DNA from: Saliniradius amylolyticus
Lineage (GTDB): Bacteria > Pseudomonadota > Gammaproteobacteria > Enterobacterales > Alteromonadaceae
Length of the DNA: 64,000 nt
Assembly: GCF_003143555.1 (NCBI RefSeq)
Contig: NZ_CP029347.1
Span: 2,418,001-2,482,000, forward strand
Direction: 5' to 3'
The notes beneath the pieces are model-generated. The model searched no databases and was not told the origin of the DNA. It was given only the letters and a program-made list of their open reading frames with translations. The position numbers and the translations under genes were made by a program. This document shows positions 9,024 to 20,873 of this stretch, piece after piece (within the stretch, counting starts at the first letter, position 1; the number at the start of each line of letters is the position of its first letter).

Positions 9024-9746
9024 CTACCGGGACTCACCATTAATGCTTTTGTCCACGGAAGTTAGAATTCCTCTGAGTATATTCAATTCCGTCGACTCGG
9101 GACGAGCACGGTTGAACAGGCGTCTAAGCTTTGACATCACCATACCCGGATGCTTCTCAATGATAAAATTCGTTTTCTTTAGCGTTTGTTCCAAATGACT
9201 ATAAAAACGCTCTAAATCTTCAGCCAGGGGATACTCGGTTTCTTCGTTGGGGATCTCTGTTTCAGACAGCAGTGCCATACGCACCTCATAGCTGAGGGTC
9301 TGTACCGCCGCGGCCAGATTCAGCGAACTGTAGTCCGGGTTCGCGGGAATATTCACATGAAAATGACACTGCTGAAGCTCGTCATTAGTTAGGCCACTAT
9401 TTTCCCGTCCAAACACCAGCGCTACCGGATAATTGCGCGCCTCAGAGGCGATCTTCGCACCGCATTCTCTTGGACCTAACATCGGCCAGGACAGGCTCCG
9501 GTCACGGGCACTGGTCCCCACCACTAAACCGCAATCGGCAATAGCCTCTTCCAACGTTGCCACTGTCTTTGCCTTAGCTAAGACATCGGTGGCCCCGGCA
9601 GCCATGGCGCTGGCATGGCCGTCGGGCTCAGACACAGGGTCGACCAAATACAGGCTGTCCAGACACATGGTCTTCATCGCGCGGGCCGCCGAGCCTATAT
9701 TGCCAGTGTGTGAGGTATTCACCAAAACGATACGAATGTCGTGCAT
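9024..9746 (-). CDS. trmJ: tRNA (cytidine/uridine-2'-O-)-methyltransferase TrmJ
   Basis: 240 residues from the ATG at 9746 ([18 protein letters not shown]). A longer frame extends upstream but lacks family similarity. It is a SPOUT-class enzyme that methylates the ribose at position 32 of tRNA anticodon loops. N-terminal [18 protein letters not shown], the SAM-knot segment [14 protein letters not shown] and [10 protein letters not shown], and C-terminal [14 protein letters not shown] all match E. coli TrmJ. It is divergent from suhB and co-directional with cysE; the suhB/trmJ/isc neighbourhood is conserved in gammaproteobacteria. Confidence 0.95.
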   Translation of the reverse strand: MHDIRIVLVNTSHTGNIGSAARAMKTMCLDSLYLVDPVSEPDGHASAMAAGATDVLAKAKTVATLEEAIADCGLVVGTSARDRSLSWPMLGPRECGAKIASEARNYPVALVFGRENSGLTNDELQQCHFHVNIPANPDYSSLNLAAAVQTLSYEVRMALLSETEIPNEETEYPLAEDLERFYSHLEQTLKKTNFIIEKHPGMVMSKLRRLFNRARPESTELNILRGILTSVDKSINGESR

Positions 9747-9927
9747 AGAAATGTTGATCAACGTAGGTATTCGATGGCGGCAGTTTATCACAGGGTAAGA
9801 CCAATCCACATAATGCCTTTATGATTGCAATTCAGTCCGGCTCTGGTAGACTCTCGCCCCCTTCGAGCTGGTGTATTTTTTAATCAGCCGAACCGAATTC
9901 GTTCTTTATAAAATTGGTGGTGAGCTT

Positions 9928-10704
9928 ATGCATCCTATGCTGAATATAGCGGTGCGCGCTGCGCGCGTGGCCGGAAACATTATTACCCGTGGTTATGAAA
10001 ATCGTGATGATCTGATGACCGAGGAGAAAGGGCAGAACGACTTTGTCACTCGTATCGACAGAGAAGCCGAGCAAGCCATCATCTCTAAGATTCAACAATC
10101 CTATCCCGAACACACCTTTGTCGGCGAAGAAAGCGGCCTGACCGAGGGCGATGACACCTTCAAGTGGATCATCGATCCGCTGGACGGCACCAGTAACTTT
10201 ATCAAAGGCATTCCCCACTTCTGTGTATCCATCGCACTGATGTACAAGGGACGTTTGGACCAGGCGGTGATTTTCGATCCTCTTCGTGGTGAGCTATTCA
10301 CTGCCAGCCGTGGTAACGGTGCCCAGCTGAACGGCTACCGTATCCGCTGTCAGAACCACAAAGACTTATCGAACGCCATCCTGGCAACCGCGTTCCCATT
10401 TCGGGATAAGGCCAGTCTTCCTAGCTATATGAACAGTTTCACTAACATCTTCCAACAGTGCGAAGATGTGCGCCGCACAGGGTCCGCAGCACTGGATATG
10501 GCCTATGTCGCTGCCGGCCGTTTTGGTGGCTACTGGGAAAAAGGCATCAAGCCCTGGGACATCGCCGCTGGTGAACTGATCGTGCGTGAAGCGGGCGGTC
10601 TGGTCACCGACTTCAGAGGTGGCCACGATATGTTCGATAACGGCAGCGTTATCTGCGGAAGTCCCAAAGTGGTACAGGCCATCGCCCGCAACCTGAAAGG
10701 CTAA
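9928..10704 (+). CDS. suhB: Inositol-1-monophosphatase family protein SuhB
   Basis: 258 residues from ATG 9928 (MHPMLNIAVRAARVAGN), which matches the start of E. coli SuhB; upstream in-frame codons look non-coding. Metal-binding motifs are complete: GEESG, WIIDPLDGTSNFIKG and WDIAAGELIVREAGG. The family dephosphorylates inositol monophosphate; in E. coli SuhB also works in rRNA transcription antitermination with Nus factors. It is a single gene ended by a strong bidirectional hairpin. Confidence 0.95.
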   Translation: MHPMLNIAVRAARVAGNIITRGYENRDDLMTEEKGQNDFVTRIDREAEQAIISKIQQSYPEHTFVGEESGLTEGDDTFKWIIDPLDGTSNFIKGIPHFCVSIALMYKGRLDQAVIFDPLRGELFTASRGNGAQLNGYRIRCQNHKDLSNAILATAFPFRDKASLPSYMNSFTNIFQQCEDVRRTGSAALDMAYVAAGRFGGYWEKGIKPWDIAAGELIVREAGGLVTDFRGGHDMFDNGSVICGSPKVVQAIARNLKG

Positions 10705-10716
10705 CAACAACTTCCA

Positions 10717-10748
10717 ATAAAAAAACCCGGCATCCGCCGGGTTTTTTT
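10717..10748. terminator. Bidirectional Rho-independent terminator between suhB and secF
   Basis: AAACCCGG (10723-10730), loop CATCCG, CCGGGTTT (10737-10744), with A-tract to the left and T-tract to the right. It can end both converging transcripts. Confidence 0.93.
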
Positions 10749-10773
10749 ATGAGCCTTTATCAGAACCAGAGAA

Positions 10774-11715
10774 TTACACCATCGGATCCTGATCGGCACC
10801 TTCTTTTTCCACCTGTGGCGGAATCAGGTCTTCTTTACTGATGCCCAACGCCAGCGCCACACTGGAGCTGACATAGATGGACGAGTAAGTCCCCACTATC
10901 ACCCCGAACAGCAGTGCGGTGGCAAAGCCATGGATCAACGCACCACCTTTAAAGAACAGCGCTAACAGCACCAGCACGGTGGTGATGGAGGTAACCATGG
11001 TGCGGTTAAAGGTCTGCGTCAGAGAGACGTTGATCACCTCTTCCGGTCCGCCCTTGCGAAGCTTACGGAAGTTCTCTCGGATCCGGTCCATGACCACGAT
11101 AGTATCGTTGAGGGAGTAACCAATGACAGCCAACACAGCCGCCAGTACCGTCAAATCGAACTCAAGCTGCAGCACCGAGAACAATCCCAGCGTAATGATG
11201 ACATCGTGGATCAAGGCCGCTACCGAGCCCAGTGCAAAACGCCATTCGAAACGCATCGCCACATACAGCAGGATACAGATCAGCGCCACCAGCATGGCCA
11301 GACCGCCTTGCTCGGTCAGCTCCTGACCCACCTGAGGACCAACGAACTCCACCCGACGCATTTCCACCTCGGTGTTTCCAGCCTTGAGAGCATCCAGCAC
11401 CATCTCGCTGAGCTGCGCCGCCTTAATATCATCACGGGGAGCCAGACGGATGATCACATCCTGACTGCTGCCAAAATGCTGTACTACGGCATTACCAAAA
11501 CCTTCTGCTTCAAGGTGTTGACGAACGTCGGGCAGCTTGGCCGGCTGCTGATAGCCCACCTCGATCACCGTACCGCCGGTAAAATCCAGCCCCCAGTTCA
11601 GCTGATTGACCGCCAGCGATGCCAGAGAAACCAGCAATAGCACCCCGGACAGGATACTGGCCGGAATGCGCAGGGACATGAAACGAACTTCATTTTCAAA
11701 CTTAAATAAGCGCAT
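10774..11715 (-). CDS. secF: Protein translocase subunit SecF
   Basis: 313 residues. Six membrane segments are readable, with a first periplasmic domain after TM1 containing NWGLDFTGGTVIEV (the SecD/F D1 signature) and the TM4-5 motif VIGYSLNDTIVVMDRIREN. With SecD it forms the proton-driven factor that pulls exported proteins through SecYEG into the periplasm. It is the last gene of the queA-tgt-yajC-secD-secF cluster, 9 bp after secD. Confidence 0.97.
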   Translation of the reverse strand: MRLFKFENEVRFMSLRIPASILSGVLLLVSLASLAVNQLNWGLDFTGGTVIEVGYQQPAKLPDVRQHLEAEGFGNAVVQHFGSSQDVIIRLAPRDDIKAAQLSEMVLDALKAGNTEVEMRRVEFVGPQVGQELTEQGGLAMLVALICILLYVAMRFEWRFALGSVAALIHDVIITLGLFSVLQLEFDLTVLAAVLAVIGYSLNDTIVVMDRIRENFRKLRKGGPEEVINVSLTQTFNRTMVTSITTVLVLLALFFKGGALIHGFATALLFGVIVGTYSSIYVSSSVALALGISKEDLIPPQVEKEGADQDPMV

Positions 11716-11724
11716 CTTTGCCCC

Positions 11725-13569
11725 CTAGATGGATAGCTTCTCGAGACGTTTACCGCCCCAGACTGAATTCACGATCGCACGGGTTCCGACAATAGCCGTG
11801 AACATCGATGTCAGGATGCCAATGGCCAGCGTCACCGAGAAACCTTTAATAGGTCCGGTACCGACAGCAAACAGAATAATTGCCGCGATCAGGGTGGTGA
11901 TATTGGCATCGGCGATGGTAGACAAGGCACTGTCATAGCCGTGATGAATGGCCTGCTGCGGACTGCGGCCATCGCGCAGCTCCTCTCGGATCCGCTCGAA
12001 GATCAGTACGTTGGCATCTACCGCCATACCCACCGTCAGTACAATACCTGCCATGCCCGGTAGCGTCAGCGTGGCTCCGGGGATGAGAGACATCACGCCC
12101 ACGATCATCACCAGGTTTACCAGTAGCGCCATATTGGCCACGATACCGAACTTCTTGTAGTAGAGAACCATAAAGGCCAGCACCAGACACAGCCCCCAGA
12201 TAATGGCCTGCATACCCAGGTTAATGTTCTCAGCACCCAGGCTCGGACCAATGGTACGCTCCTCGACGATCTGAATCGGCGCCACCAAAGCACCGGCACG
12301 CAGCAGTAGCGACAAATTTTGTGCTTCCTGAGGCGAGTCCAGGCCAGTGATTCGGAAATCACGACCTAAGCGCGCCTGGATCGTAGCGACGTTGATGACT
12401 TCTTCGTGTTTTTCAAACACCGTCTTACCTTCGTCGTCTTTCTCAGGGGTCGGCTTGTACTCGATAAACACCGTCGCCATAGGCTTACCGATATTATCTT
12501 TGGTGCCACGCGACATCTTATCACCACCTTCCGAATCCAGCTTAATGCTCACCTGAGGCCGACCGTATTCATCAAACGCTGAATTGGCATCGACGATATG
12601 ATCGCCAGTCAGCATAATGCGCTTTTCCAATAACTGTGGCTGACCGTTGCGGTCCATTAACAACTGCGATCCTGGTGGCACACGACCTTCTACCGCATCG
12701 CGCACGTCATGATCCAAATCCACCATACGGAACTGCAAGGTCGCAGTAGCGTTAAGGATTTCCTTAGCTCGCGCGGTGTCCTGAATGCCGGGCAGCTGCA
12801 CCACGATGCGATCGGCGCCCTGCCGCTGAATCACCGGCTCTGCCACACCCAGTTGGTTGACTCGGTTGCGCATGATAGTGATATTTTGTTTCAGAGCGTA
12901 TTCACGAATCTCTTTTAAGCGTTGTTCGGTCAGTGTCGCTTTAATCGTCAGCTCATCGCCTTCAACAATGCGCAGCTGTGGATTTTTTTCTTCCAGAAAG
13001 CTGACCGCCTGTTCCAGTGTTTCGGCGTCACGGAATTGCACTTCCAGACCGTTTTCAACCAACTCCACCCGACGATAACGCAAGCGCTCCTCGCGCAGAC
13101 TGGTGCGAAAATCTTCTTCCAGGTTTTCCAGTGCCCGGCCCAGTGCCGCGCTCATATCCACTTCCATTAAGAAGTGCACACCACCGCGTAAGTCCAGACC
13201 CAGCTTCATGGGGCCGGCGCCCAGGCTTTCCAGCCAATCGGGGGTTGCGGGTGCCAGATTCAACGCCACCACATAATCATCGCCCAGGGCGCGTTCTAAC
13301 GCCTCACGGGTCGGCAACTGAGCGTCATCACTGTTCAGGCGCACCAAGATCTGCTGTTCTTCTAGGGCAACGCCTTTGGCATCAATATTCTGTTGCTGAA
13401 GGGTTTGCTGCACCTGCTCCAGGGTTTGGGTGTTTACCTCGGCGTTACGGCCGGCCGATACTTGCACCGCCGGGTCCTCACCGTAGAGATTGGGAGACGC
13501 ATACAGAGCACACACGGCGACCACCAGGATCACCATAATGTACTTCCATAGCGGATATTGATTAATCAC
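11725..13569 (-). CDS. secD: Protein translocase subunit SecD
   Basis: 614 residues. TM1 is at about 8-25, followed by a large periplasmic P1 domain with [20 protein letters not shown]. Five further membrane helices include the proton-path segment [21 protein letters not shown]. Length is close to the E. coli protein (615). It works with SecF in proton-motive-force-driven late translocation. A Rho-independent hairpin lies between yajC and this gene, so part of the transcripts from upstream may stop before secD. Confidence 0.97.
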   Translation of the reverse strand: MINQYPLWKYIMVILVVAVCALYASPNLYGEDPAVQVSAGRNAEVNTQTLEQVQQTLQQQNIDAKGVALEEQQILVRLNSDDAQLPTREALERALGDDYVVALNLAPATPDWLESLGAGPMKLGLDLRGGVHFLMEVDMSAALGRALENLEEDFRTSLREERLRYRRVELVENGLEVQFRDAETLEQAVSFLEEKNPQLRIVEGDELTIKATLTEQRLKEIREYALKQNITIMRNRVNQLGVAEPVIQRQGADRIVVQLPGIQDTARAKEILNATATLQFRMVDLDHDVRDAVEGRVPPGSQLLMDRNGQPQLLEKRIMLTGDHIVDANSAFDEYGRPQVSIKLDSEGGDKMSRGTKDNIGKPMATVFIEYKPTPEKDDEGKTVFEKHEEVINVATIQARLGRDFRITGLDSPQEAQNLSLLLRAGALVAPIQIVEERTIGPSLGAENINLGMQAIIWGLCLVLAFMVLYYKKFGIVANMALLVNLVMIVGVMSLIPGATLTLPGMAGIVLTVGMAVDANVLIFERIREELRDGRSPQQAIHHGYDSALSTIADANITTLIAAIILFAVGTGPIKGFSVTLAIGILTSMFTAIVGTRAIVNSVWGGKRLEKLSI

Positions 13570-13592
13570 AACATCTTTCCTTTACACTGTCT

Positions 13593-13623
13593 TAAAAAGC
13601 GAATCGGGCGTGATGCCCGATTC
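13593..13623 (-). terminator. Intra-operon Rho-independent terminator between yajC and secD
   Basis: On the minus strand GAATCGGGC pairs perfectly with GCCCGATTC (9 bp, 5-base loop) and is followed by GCTTTTT. It sits in the 65-bp gap between the yajC stop and the secD start. Confidence 0.8.
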
Positions 13624-13634
13624 TGTGGTCTGCA

Positions 13635-13973
13635 TTAAATGCCTTTCATGGTGCCCTTGGGGAGTACGGCTGTTACCGAGTTCTTCTGCACCACAATACG
13701 GTTGTCTTCGTTCAGTTCCACTTCGATAAAGTCTTTCTCTTCGCTGACCTTGGTGATTCGTCCTACCAGTCCGCCTTGAGTCAACACCTCATCACCTTTG
13801 CCCAGCGAGTTAACCAGATTTTTATGCTCTTTAACGCGCTTAGCCTGAGGGCGGTACAGCATGAAGTAAAAGATCAGGCCGAAGATAGCCAGCATGATCA
13901 ACATCTCAAAACCACCGCCTTGAGCGGCACCAGCGTCCTGAGCATAGGCATTGGAAATAAATAAACTCATCAT
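13635..13973 (-). CDS. yajC: Sec translocon accessory protein YajC
   Basis: 112 residues. A single membrane helix (about 23-42, MLIMLAIFGLIFYFMLYRPQAKR) is followed by a small SH3-like cytoplasmic part containing LGKGDEVLTQGGLVGRITKV, the family signature. It binds SecD-SecF-YidC at the inner membrane. It lies between tgt and secD as in most gammaproteobacteria. Confidence 0.96.
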   Translation of the reverse strand: MMSLFISNAYAQDAGAAQGGGFEMLIMLAIFGLIFYFMLYRPQAKRVKEHKNLVNSLGKGDEVLTQGGLVGRITKVSEEKDFIEVELNEDNRIVVQKNSVTAVLPKGTMKGI

Positions 13974-13996
13974 TGTTCCCCTAATAGTTACTGTTG

Positions 13997-15235
<1,239 letters not shown>

Positions 15236-16270
15236 CTATTGACGGGTTAAAAACATCGCATCGCCGTAGCTGAAAAACCGATACTCCTCTGCCACCGCTT
15301 CGGCATAGGCGTTCATAATGTGTTCCCGGCCGGAAAAGGCACTGACCAGCATCATCAGGGTAGACTCGGGCAGGTGGAAGTTTGTCACCATGGCATCTAC
15401 CACCTGAAAGTCATAGCCGGGGTAGATAAAGATGCTGGTGTCATCATAAAACGGCGCGATCAGTGCGTCTTTCGAGGCTTGCGCTGCCGACTCCAAAGAA
15501 CGCACCGAAGTAGTGCCCACGGCGACCACCTTATTACCCGCAGCCTTGGTAGCCTGTATGGCATCGACCACTTCTTGCGGCACCTCGGCGTATTCGGAGT
15601 GCATAATATGATCGTGGATGTTTTCCACACGTACCGGCTGGAAGGTGCCCGCCCCAACATGCAGAGTCACAAACGCTTGGTTAACGCCCTTATCAGTTAG
15701 CTTCTGCAGAATAGTTTCATCAAAATGCAGCCCCGCAGTGGGAGCAGCGACCGCGCCCGGCTTTTCACCGTAAACGGTCTGGTAGCGCTCTTTATCGCTG
15801 TCTTCATCGGGGCGGTCAATATAGGGTGGTAAGGGCATATGACCATGCTCTTCCAACTGAGTAAGAACGGGCTCGTGCTTGGGGAACTGGACCTCAAACA
15901 GCGCCTGACGACGCCCCGTTATCTCCAACTCTAGGTCATTCCCTACCACAAGCTTTGTGCCCGGTTTCGGGGATTTATTGGCTCGCACATGGGCCAGGAC
16001 CAGATGGTCATCCAGAATTCGCTCCACCAATACCTCAACTTTGCCCCCCGACGCTTTCTGGCCCAATAACCGGGCGGGAATAACACGAGTGTTGTTAAAC
16101 ACCAGCAAATCTCCGGGGTTTAACAGCTCAAGAATATCGTTGAAGCGCCGATGTTGAAATTGTCCGGTACAACCGTCCAGCGTCAGTAAACGGCTGGCTG
16201 TGCGCTCAGCACTGGGGTAACGGGCGATCAAATGGTCAGGCAGTTCAAAGTGAAAATCGGATACTTTCAT
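15236..16270 (-). CDS. queA: S-adenosylmethionine:tRNA ribosyltransferase-isomerase
   Basis: 344 residues. Transfers and isomerises the ribose of SAM onto preQ1-tRNA to give epoxyqueuosine. Typical stretches: [16 protein letters not shown] at the start, [32 protein letters not shown] and [17 protein letters not shown]. It is the promoter-proximal gene of the queA-tgt-yajC-secD-secF unit. Confidence 0.97.
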   Translation of the reverse strand: MKVSDFHFELPDHLIARYPSAERTASRLLTLDGCTGQFQHRRFNDILELLNPGDLLVFNNTRVIPARLLGQKASGGKVEVLVERILDDHLVLAHVRANKSPKPGTKLVVGNDLELEITGRRQALFEVQFPKHEPVLTQLEEHGHMPLPPYIDRPDEDSDKERYQTVYGEKPGAVAAPTAGLHFDETILQKLTDKGVNQAFVTLHVGAGTFQPVRVENIHDHIMHSEYAEVPQEVVDAIQATKAAGNKVVAVGTTSVRSLESAAQASKDALIAPFYDDTSIFIYPGYDFQVVDAMVTNFHLPESTLMMLVSAFSGREHIMNAYAEAVAEEYRFFSYGDAMFLTRQ

Positions 16271-16470
16271 AGCGTGGCCTTATAAAACAAGCGGGGTATT
16301 TTACGGTCCGCAGGCAGCAACTGCAATTAACAGCAATGACTAAATACTTGCGCTAACGCAAGATTACAGATAAGAGTTACTAGTAAGGTGCTGACATATT
16401 TCTGTCACATTTTGGCTTTAGCGTGAGGCCTGCTTCGCTAACGCCTTAAAAATCAAATAGGAAAGCAACG

Positions 16471-18108
16471 ATGTTAAGTCCCTCCATGCGCAAACTTCGT
16501 CCCAAAATTATGGCCCTTATGGGTGCCAGTATTGTACTTGTCGGGCTGGTCGCCATCTATTGTATCAGCCTCCTCTCTCAGCAGGTATCAGAATACGAAA
16601 TGCTGGTTGAGCAGGAGGTTCGTGCAGCGACTCTGGCAGATAAGATGAATCTGAACTTCAAACGTCAGGTTCAGGAGTGGAAGAACGTTTTGTTGCGGGG
16701 ACACGACCGAGATCAGCTGGACAAATACTGGGGACGCTTTAATGAGCGTCAGGAACAAATCCAAAAGATGGCAAATGAGTTCTTAGGCTTGCCCGTCGAC
16801 AATCGCTTTAAAAGCCAGATGCGGGAGTTTCAGAACACTCACGAAGGACTTAAAAGAAAGTATCAGAAAGGGTATGACGCGTTCCTGGCCACTAACTTTG
16901 ATCACAAAGCCGGAGACAATGCCGTATCTGGCATCGATCGGGCCCCTACCAAACAGCTCGAAGAACTCGGAGAGGCTCTTGCCTCTGCCGCCACAACACA
17001 CAGTCAACAATTACAGTCAGATGCTAACACCGCTATTACCATTACCATTGTCATCATGCTACTGGCCATCGTCGGCTGTCTGGTTATCTCAAGTTTCATA
17101 ATGAACCGCATGGTGGTGCATCCACTGGTGTCGCTGATTACGCATTTACGTAATGTCAGTAAGGGACAATTTGACAAGCAGCTACTGATTGATAACGAGG
17201 ATGAAATTGGTCGAATGTCCCGCGGCGTAGAGACACTCAGGATTAAACTTCTGAATGTCTGCCAGCAGATGGATAATACTCAAAGCCAACTTGATGAAGT
17301 CTGTTTGAGTCTGTCCGATAGTGCGAACGCGATTACCCGAGGGGTAAGTAGCACCAATGACGGCACTGATCATGCCCTTAATTCTATGGAGCAGCTTGGT
17401 CAGATGGGCGATGATATTGCCCGCAATGCACAAGAGGCCGACTCCGCGGCCAGTTCCGCAAACACGGCTGCCGACACCAGCATCCAGGTAATGAAAGCAA
17501 CCATTGATGCCATTACCCATTCCTCCAACCAAATTGAGAACACCTCCAAGGTCATCGCCTCATTGGATGAAGACGCCAATAAAATTGGTTCGGTATTGGA
17601 TGTGATAAAGGGCATCGCCGAGCAAACGAACTTGCTGGCCTTGAACGCAGCCATTGAGGCGGCGCGCGCCGGTGAGCAAGGACGCGGCTTTGCGGTAGTT
17701 GCCGATGAAGTCCGCACACTGGCCGCCCGAACTCAGCAATCCACTGAAGAGATCCAGCAGATGATCTCCAATGTGCAAAATGGTGCCAAAAGTGCAGTAG
17801 AGGCCATAGAGCAAGGGCAGTCTCAAACTGCGGCCAGTGTTGAAAAGGTGCATGAAGCAGATTCTCACCTGAAAGAGGTAACCGAAGCCATCAACACCAT
17901 AGCATCAATGAATGCTCAAATTGCCACCGCTATTGAAGAGCAAAGCTCCATTACGCAGGATATACGCCAAAACATGTCCGAGTTGGCCAAAGTCGCCGCT
18001 GAAAATGACAAACATGCCAATTCCTGTCAGCAAGATAATGAGACTCTTTCGGCAGTAAAAGATCGTATGGCGTCGGCGATCAGACAGTTACGCAGTGACC
18101 AGGTGTAA
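16471..18108 (+). CDS. Methyl-accepting chemotaxis protein
   Basis: 545 residues. TM1 at about 10-34, a periplasmic four-helix-type sensor domain (35-185), TM2 at about 186-212 and a HAMP domain with [12 protein letters not shown]. The cytoplasmic signalling domain has the hairpin tip [42 protein letters not shown]. Receptors of this type control CheA kinase in response to a ligand; the sensor domain does not reveal which. A perfect CTTGCG-CTAA-CGCAAG hairpin lies upstream at 16347-16362. No pentapeptide tether is visible at the C-terminus (RQLRSDQV). Confidence 0.95.
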   Translation: MLSPSMRKLRPKIMALMGASIVLVGLVAIYCISLLSQQVSEYEMLVEQEVRAATLADKMNLNFKRQVQEWKNVLLRGHDRDQLDKYWGRFNERQEQIQKMANEFLGLPVDNRFKSQMREFQNTHEGLKRKYQKGYDAFLATNFDHKAGDNAVSGIDRAPTKQLEELGEALASAATTHSQQLQSDANTAITITIVIMLLAIVGCLVISSFIMNRMVVHPLVSLITHLRNVSKGQFDKQLLIDNEDEIGRMSRGVETLRIKLLNVCQQMDNTQSQLDEVCLSLSDSANAITRGVSSTNDGTDHALNSMEQLGQMGDDIARNAQEADSAASSANTAADTSIQVMKATIDAITHSSNQIENTSKVIASLDEDANKIGSVLDVIKGIAEQTNLLALNAAIEAARAGEQGRGFAVVADEVRTLAARTQQSTEEIQQMISNVQNGAKSAVEAIEQGQSQTAASVEKVHEADSHLKEVTEAINTIASMNAQIATAIEEQSSITQDIRQNMSELAKVAAENDKHANSCQQDNETLSAVKDRMASAIRQLRSDQV

Positions 18109-18128
18109 CCGAGATTATTAAGAAAGCC

Positions 18129-18701
18129 GTGCTAAAGACGCAGATCCAGTACTTAGTCTGGTTCTGCGCCTTATTACTGATTCTGGAAGTGCTTAACACT
18201 CTGACGGGTCGTCAGTGGCTGACACTGGGCCTGGTTCCACGCAACAGCGATCACCTGTGGGGGATTGTCTTCAGCCCCTTTTTGCATCATAGCTGGTCCC
18301 ACCTGACCTCCAACCTGCTGATTCTGATTCCCCTCTTATGGCTGACATTGCTACTGCACTGGCAACGGGCGGTTGGCCTAGTATTACTCTGGCTGATTCT
18401 GATGCCCGGTGTTCTGGTTTGGCTATTTGGTCGCGATGGTCTTCATGTCGGCGCCAGTGGCCTGGTCTATGGTCTGCTTGGTTTTTTGCTCTATAGCGGC
18501 TTCACCAGTGGTAAGTTCTGGCGCTTTGCTATCGCAATCGGCTTATTGTTGCTGCATGCCGGACTTTTTTGGGGGTTGCTGCCCGGCGGACATTATCTGA
18601 TGTCCTGGGAATATCACCTGAGTGGCTTTATCTGCGGGTTACTTGCCGGCAGGATGATGCCAGGCACTAGCCATCAGCGCCAATATAGCGGTAAAATCTA
18701 G
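18129..18701 (+). CDS. Rhomboid-family intramembrane serine protease (rhombosortase-like)
   Basis: 190 residues, GTG start 20 bp after the chemoreceptor gene. Six hydrophobic helices. Catalytic features: H-x-x-W-S-H-L-x-S-N (oxyanion His/Asn region, TM2), the serine in GASGLVYG (TM4) and the His in EYHLSGFICG (TM6). The compact size and motif order resemble the small rhomboid/rhombosortase group, whose substrates carry a GlyGly-CTERM tail. No such substrate is seen in the window, so the sub-family is tentative. Confidence 0.85.
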   Translation: MLKTQIQYLVWFCALLLILEVLNTLTGRQWLTLGLVPRNSDHLWGIVFSPFLHHSWSHLTSNLLILIPLLWLTLLLHWQRAVGLVLLWLILMPGVLVWLFGRDGLHVGASGLVYGLLGFLLYSGFTSGKFWRFAIAIGLLLLHAGLFWGLLPGGHYLMSWEYHLSGFICGLLAGRMMPGTSHQRQYSGKI

Positions 18702-18741
18702 CGCTACTGAATACAACAACCGAAGATAACAAGAGCAAACC

Positions 18742-19467
18742 ATGGGCAGAGCATTTGAAGTGCGCAAGGCTGCAATGGCCAAAACGCAAGCCGCGAAAAG
18801 TAAGGTCTATTCCAAGTACGGTAAAGAAATCTATGTGTGCGCCAAAAACGGCGGCAGCGACCCTGACGCAAACCTGGCCCTGCGCCAGTTAATGGACAAG
18901 GCAAAAAAGGACCAGGTTCCGGCCCATGTCATCGACAAAGCCATTGAGAAAGCTCAGGGAGGCGCTGGCGAGGATTACTCCCCGGCCCGTTACGAAGGCT
19001 ATGGCCCGGGTAACTGTATGGTCATTGTAGACTGTCTGACCGACAACCCAAATCGTACTATTACTGAGGTGCGGAACTGTTTTACAAAAACCAGTTCCAA
19101 GTTGGGCGCACCGGGCTCGGTAACCCATATGTTCAACCACCAGGCCGTGTTTTCCTTTAAGGGCGAGGACGATGAGCCCGTGCTGGAAGCCTTAATGGAA
19201 GGCGATGCCGACGCAGACGATGTGGAAGTGGAAGACGGCATGGTGACGGTCTATGCCCCACATACCGAGTTTTTTAAGGTCAAAACCGCACTCACCGATG
19301 CTTTCGAGGGCATTGAGTTTGAAGAGGAAGAGATCACATTTATTCCTCAGACTTACACCGAGGTCAGCGGCGATGACGTGCCCAGCTTCGAAAAACTCAT
19401 GGATATGCTGAACGACTGCGATGATGTACAAAACATCTATCATAATGCCGAGGTGAGTGAGGGCTAA
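18742..19467 (+). CDS. YebC/PmpR family protein (YeeN-like paralogue)
   Basis: 241 residues. Opens [31 protein letters not shown], contains [24 protein letters not shown] and GSVTHMFNH, and ends [12 protein letters not shown]-like ([16 protein letters not shown]), all family landmarks. The first segment resembles E. coli YeeN more than YebC. YebC-type proteins have been described both as DNA-binding regulators and as translation factors easing stalled ribosomes; which applies to this paralogue is unknown. A structured non-coding element follows immediately. Confidence 0.93.
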   Translation: MGRAFEVRKAAMAKTQAAKSKVYSKYGKEIYVCAKNGGSDPDANLALRQLMDKAKKDQVPAHVIDKAIEKAQGGAGEDYSPARYEGYGPGNCMVIVDCLTDNPNRTITEVRNCFTKTSSKLGAPGSVTHMFNHQAVFSFKGEDDEPVLEALMEGDADADDVEVEDGMVTVYAPHTEFFKVKTALTDAFEGIEFEEEEITFIPQTYTEVSGDDVPSFEKLMDMLNDCDDVQNIYHNAEVSEG

Positions 19468-19514
19468 CCCACCCGCAGAGGTTGACTCGGCTCGCCCCGC
19501 TAAAGACTCAGGCT

Positions 19515-19616
19515 ATCAAGGGTTGGGGCCAAAGCCGACCCTGTGAGGCAAGGAGGCCGAACAGGCGCGCCCCATGGACGGATTAACGGCGTGTCGGTGT
19601 GGTCCCAACCCTTGAT
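19515..19616. repeat. Structured ~100-bp hairpin element (possible repetitive or RNA element)
   Basis: A perfect 13-bp inverted repeat, ATCAAGGGTTGGG (19515-19527) and CCCAACCCTTGAT (19604-19616), is continued inward after small bulges by GCC/GGT pairs and CCGAC (19535-19539) with GTCGG (19593-19597). It encloses a G+C-rich 53-base apical region containing GGCGCGCC and CCATGG. It lies between convergent 3' ends (yebC-like and srmB) and has no T-run, so it is not an ordinary terminator. Confidence 0.6.
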
Positions 19617-19636
19617 GGCAAATTAGCCCTATAGCT

Positions 19637-20866
19637 CTATTTCTTTTTGTTACGGCCTTTCGTGGCTGGCTTTTTCTTAGCCTTCGTTTTCTTCTTCTTT
19701 GGCGGCAGGCTGGGTGCCTTGTGCTTGGGTCTAAGCTCGTCGATGACCCGAGGCTTCAGACGCTGGTCGATATAGCGTTCGATACGCGGGATCATGGGGA
19801 AATCATGCGCTTCCACCAACGAAATGGCCGTGCCTTTGGCGCCCGCTCGCGCCGTGCGTCCAATGCGATGCACATACACATCCGCAGTGCGCGGTAAGTC
19901 ATAGTTGATCACATGGCTCACATTGGGAATGTCGATACCGCGCGCCGCCACGTCGGTGGCCACCAGCACCTTGGCTTCTCCGGCCTTAAAGCGGGCCAGC
20001 GCCTGATTGCGTTTGTCCTGCGGCATTTCACCTTGCAGATAGATATTTTCAATGCCCTGGCTTTGCAACTGATGGATCAGTGACTGCAAGCGTTCTCGCT
20101 TATTCACAAACACGATAGCCGTGTCGGTTTGTTGTTTTAGAATATGGCACAGCAAGGCAAACTTATGCTCCAGGCTGTCGGCCAGATGATACCACTGTAG
20201 GATCTTCCCCTGCTCACTCTTCGGCGGCTCGGCCTGCAACAATTCAGGCTCCTTGAGGATGGATTCGGCGAAACGGCGAATACCCTCCCCTTCCAGTGTA
20301 GCTGAAAACAACATGCTCTGTTTGCGCCAACGCGCCTCGGCGCTGATCTGATTGACCACTTTACCAAAGCCCATATCCAGCATACGGTCGGCCTCATCCA
20401 GAATCAGGATATCGATATCCCGACATTCGAAGGCCTCATTCTCTATATGCTCAAACAACCGTCCCGGCGTTGCCACCAGAATATCCAGATTTTTGTCTAA
20501 CTGGGCGTGATCGGTGCCATAGTTAATGCCGCCTGTGATGACGCCACAAGTCAGATGGGTGAATCGAGTCAGCGCCTCGGCTTGCTGATGTATCTGCAAA
20601 GCCAGCTCGCGGGTTGGTGACAAGATCAGCACACGGCAGGAGCCGGGATCCTTGCGGGGAAAGTCGAGCAGGAACTGACAGGCTGGCAACAAAAACGCTG
20701 CCGTCTTGCCAGTGCCTGTGGGGGCCGAGGCCAGTATATCTTTACCTTCCATCGCCACCGGCACCGTCATCTGCTGAATGGTCGTAGGATGCTGAAAGCC
20801 CAGTTTTTTGCAGGCCCCGACGAGTTTGTCGTCCAGGTCCAGTTGCTCGAAAGAAATCTTATTCAT
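19637..20866 (-). CDS. srmB: DEAD-box RNA helicase SrmB
   Basis: 409 residues from ATG 20866 (MNKISFEQLDLDDKL); an upstream in-frame extension overlaps a repeat element and looks non-coding. Motifs: Q motif TTIQQ, Walker A APTGTGKT, DEAD box LDEADRMLDMGFG, SAT (FSATLEG), and HRIGRTARAG. Specific matches to E. coli SrmB include ARWRKQSMLFSATLEG, ARGIDIPNVSHVINYDLPR and ARVIDELRPK-like RVIDELRPKHKAPS. It ends in a Lys-rich tail. It unwinds RNA during early 50S ribosome assembly. Its promoter side is occupied by the inverted-repeat element at 20874-21142. Confidence 0.94.
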   Translation of the reverse strand: MNKISFEQLDLDDKLVGACKKLGFQHPTTIQQMTVPVAMEGKDILASAPTGTGKTAAFLLPACQFLLDFPRKDPGSCRVLILSPTRELALQIHQQAEALTRFTHLTCGVITGGINYGTDHAQLDKNLDILVATPGRLFEHIENEAFECRDIDILILDEADRMLDMGFGKVVNQISAEARWRKQSMLFSATLEGEGIRRFAESILKEPELLQAEPPKSEQGKILQWYHLADSLEHKFALLCHILKQQTDTAIVFVNKRERLQSLIHQLQSQGIENIYLQGEMPQDKRNQALARFKAGEAKVLVATDVAARGIDIPNVSHVINYDLPRTADVYVHRIGRTARAGAKGTAISLVEAHDFPMIPRIERYIDQRLKPRVIDELRPKHKAPSLPPKKKKTKAKKKPATKGRNKKK

Positions 20867-20873
20867 GGTTATT

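Noticed and set aside
13017-13538. 173-codon Pro/Arg-rich frame opposite secD
   Set aside because: Typical antisense shadow; secD is unambiguous on the other strand.
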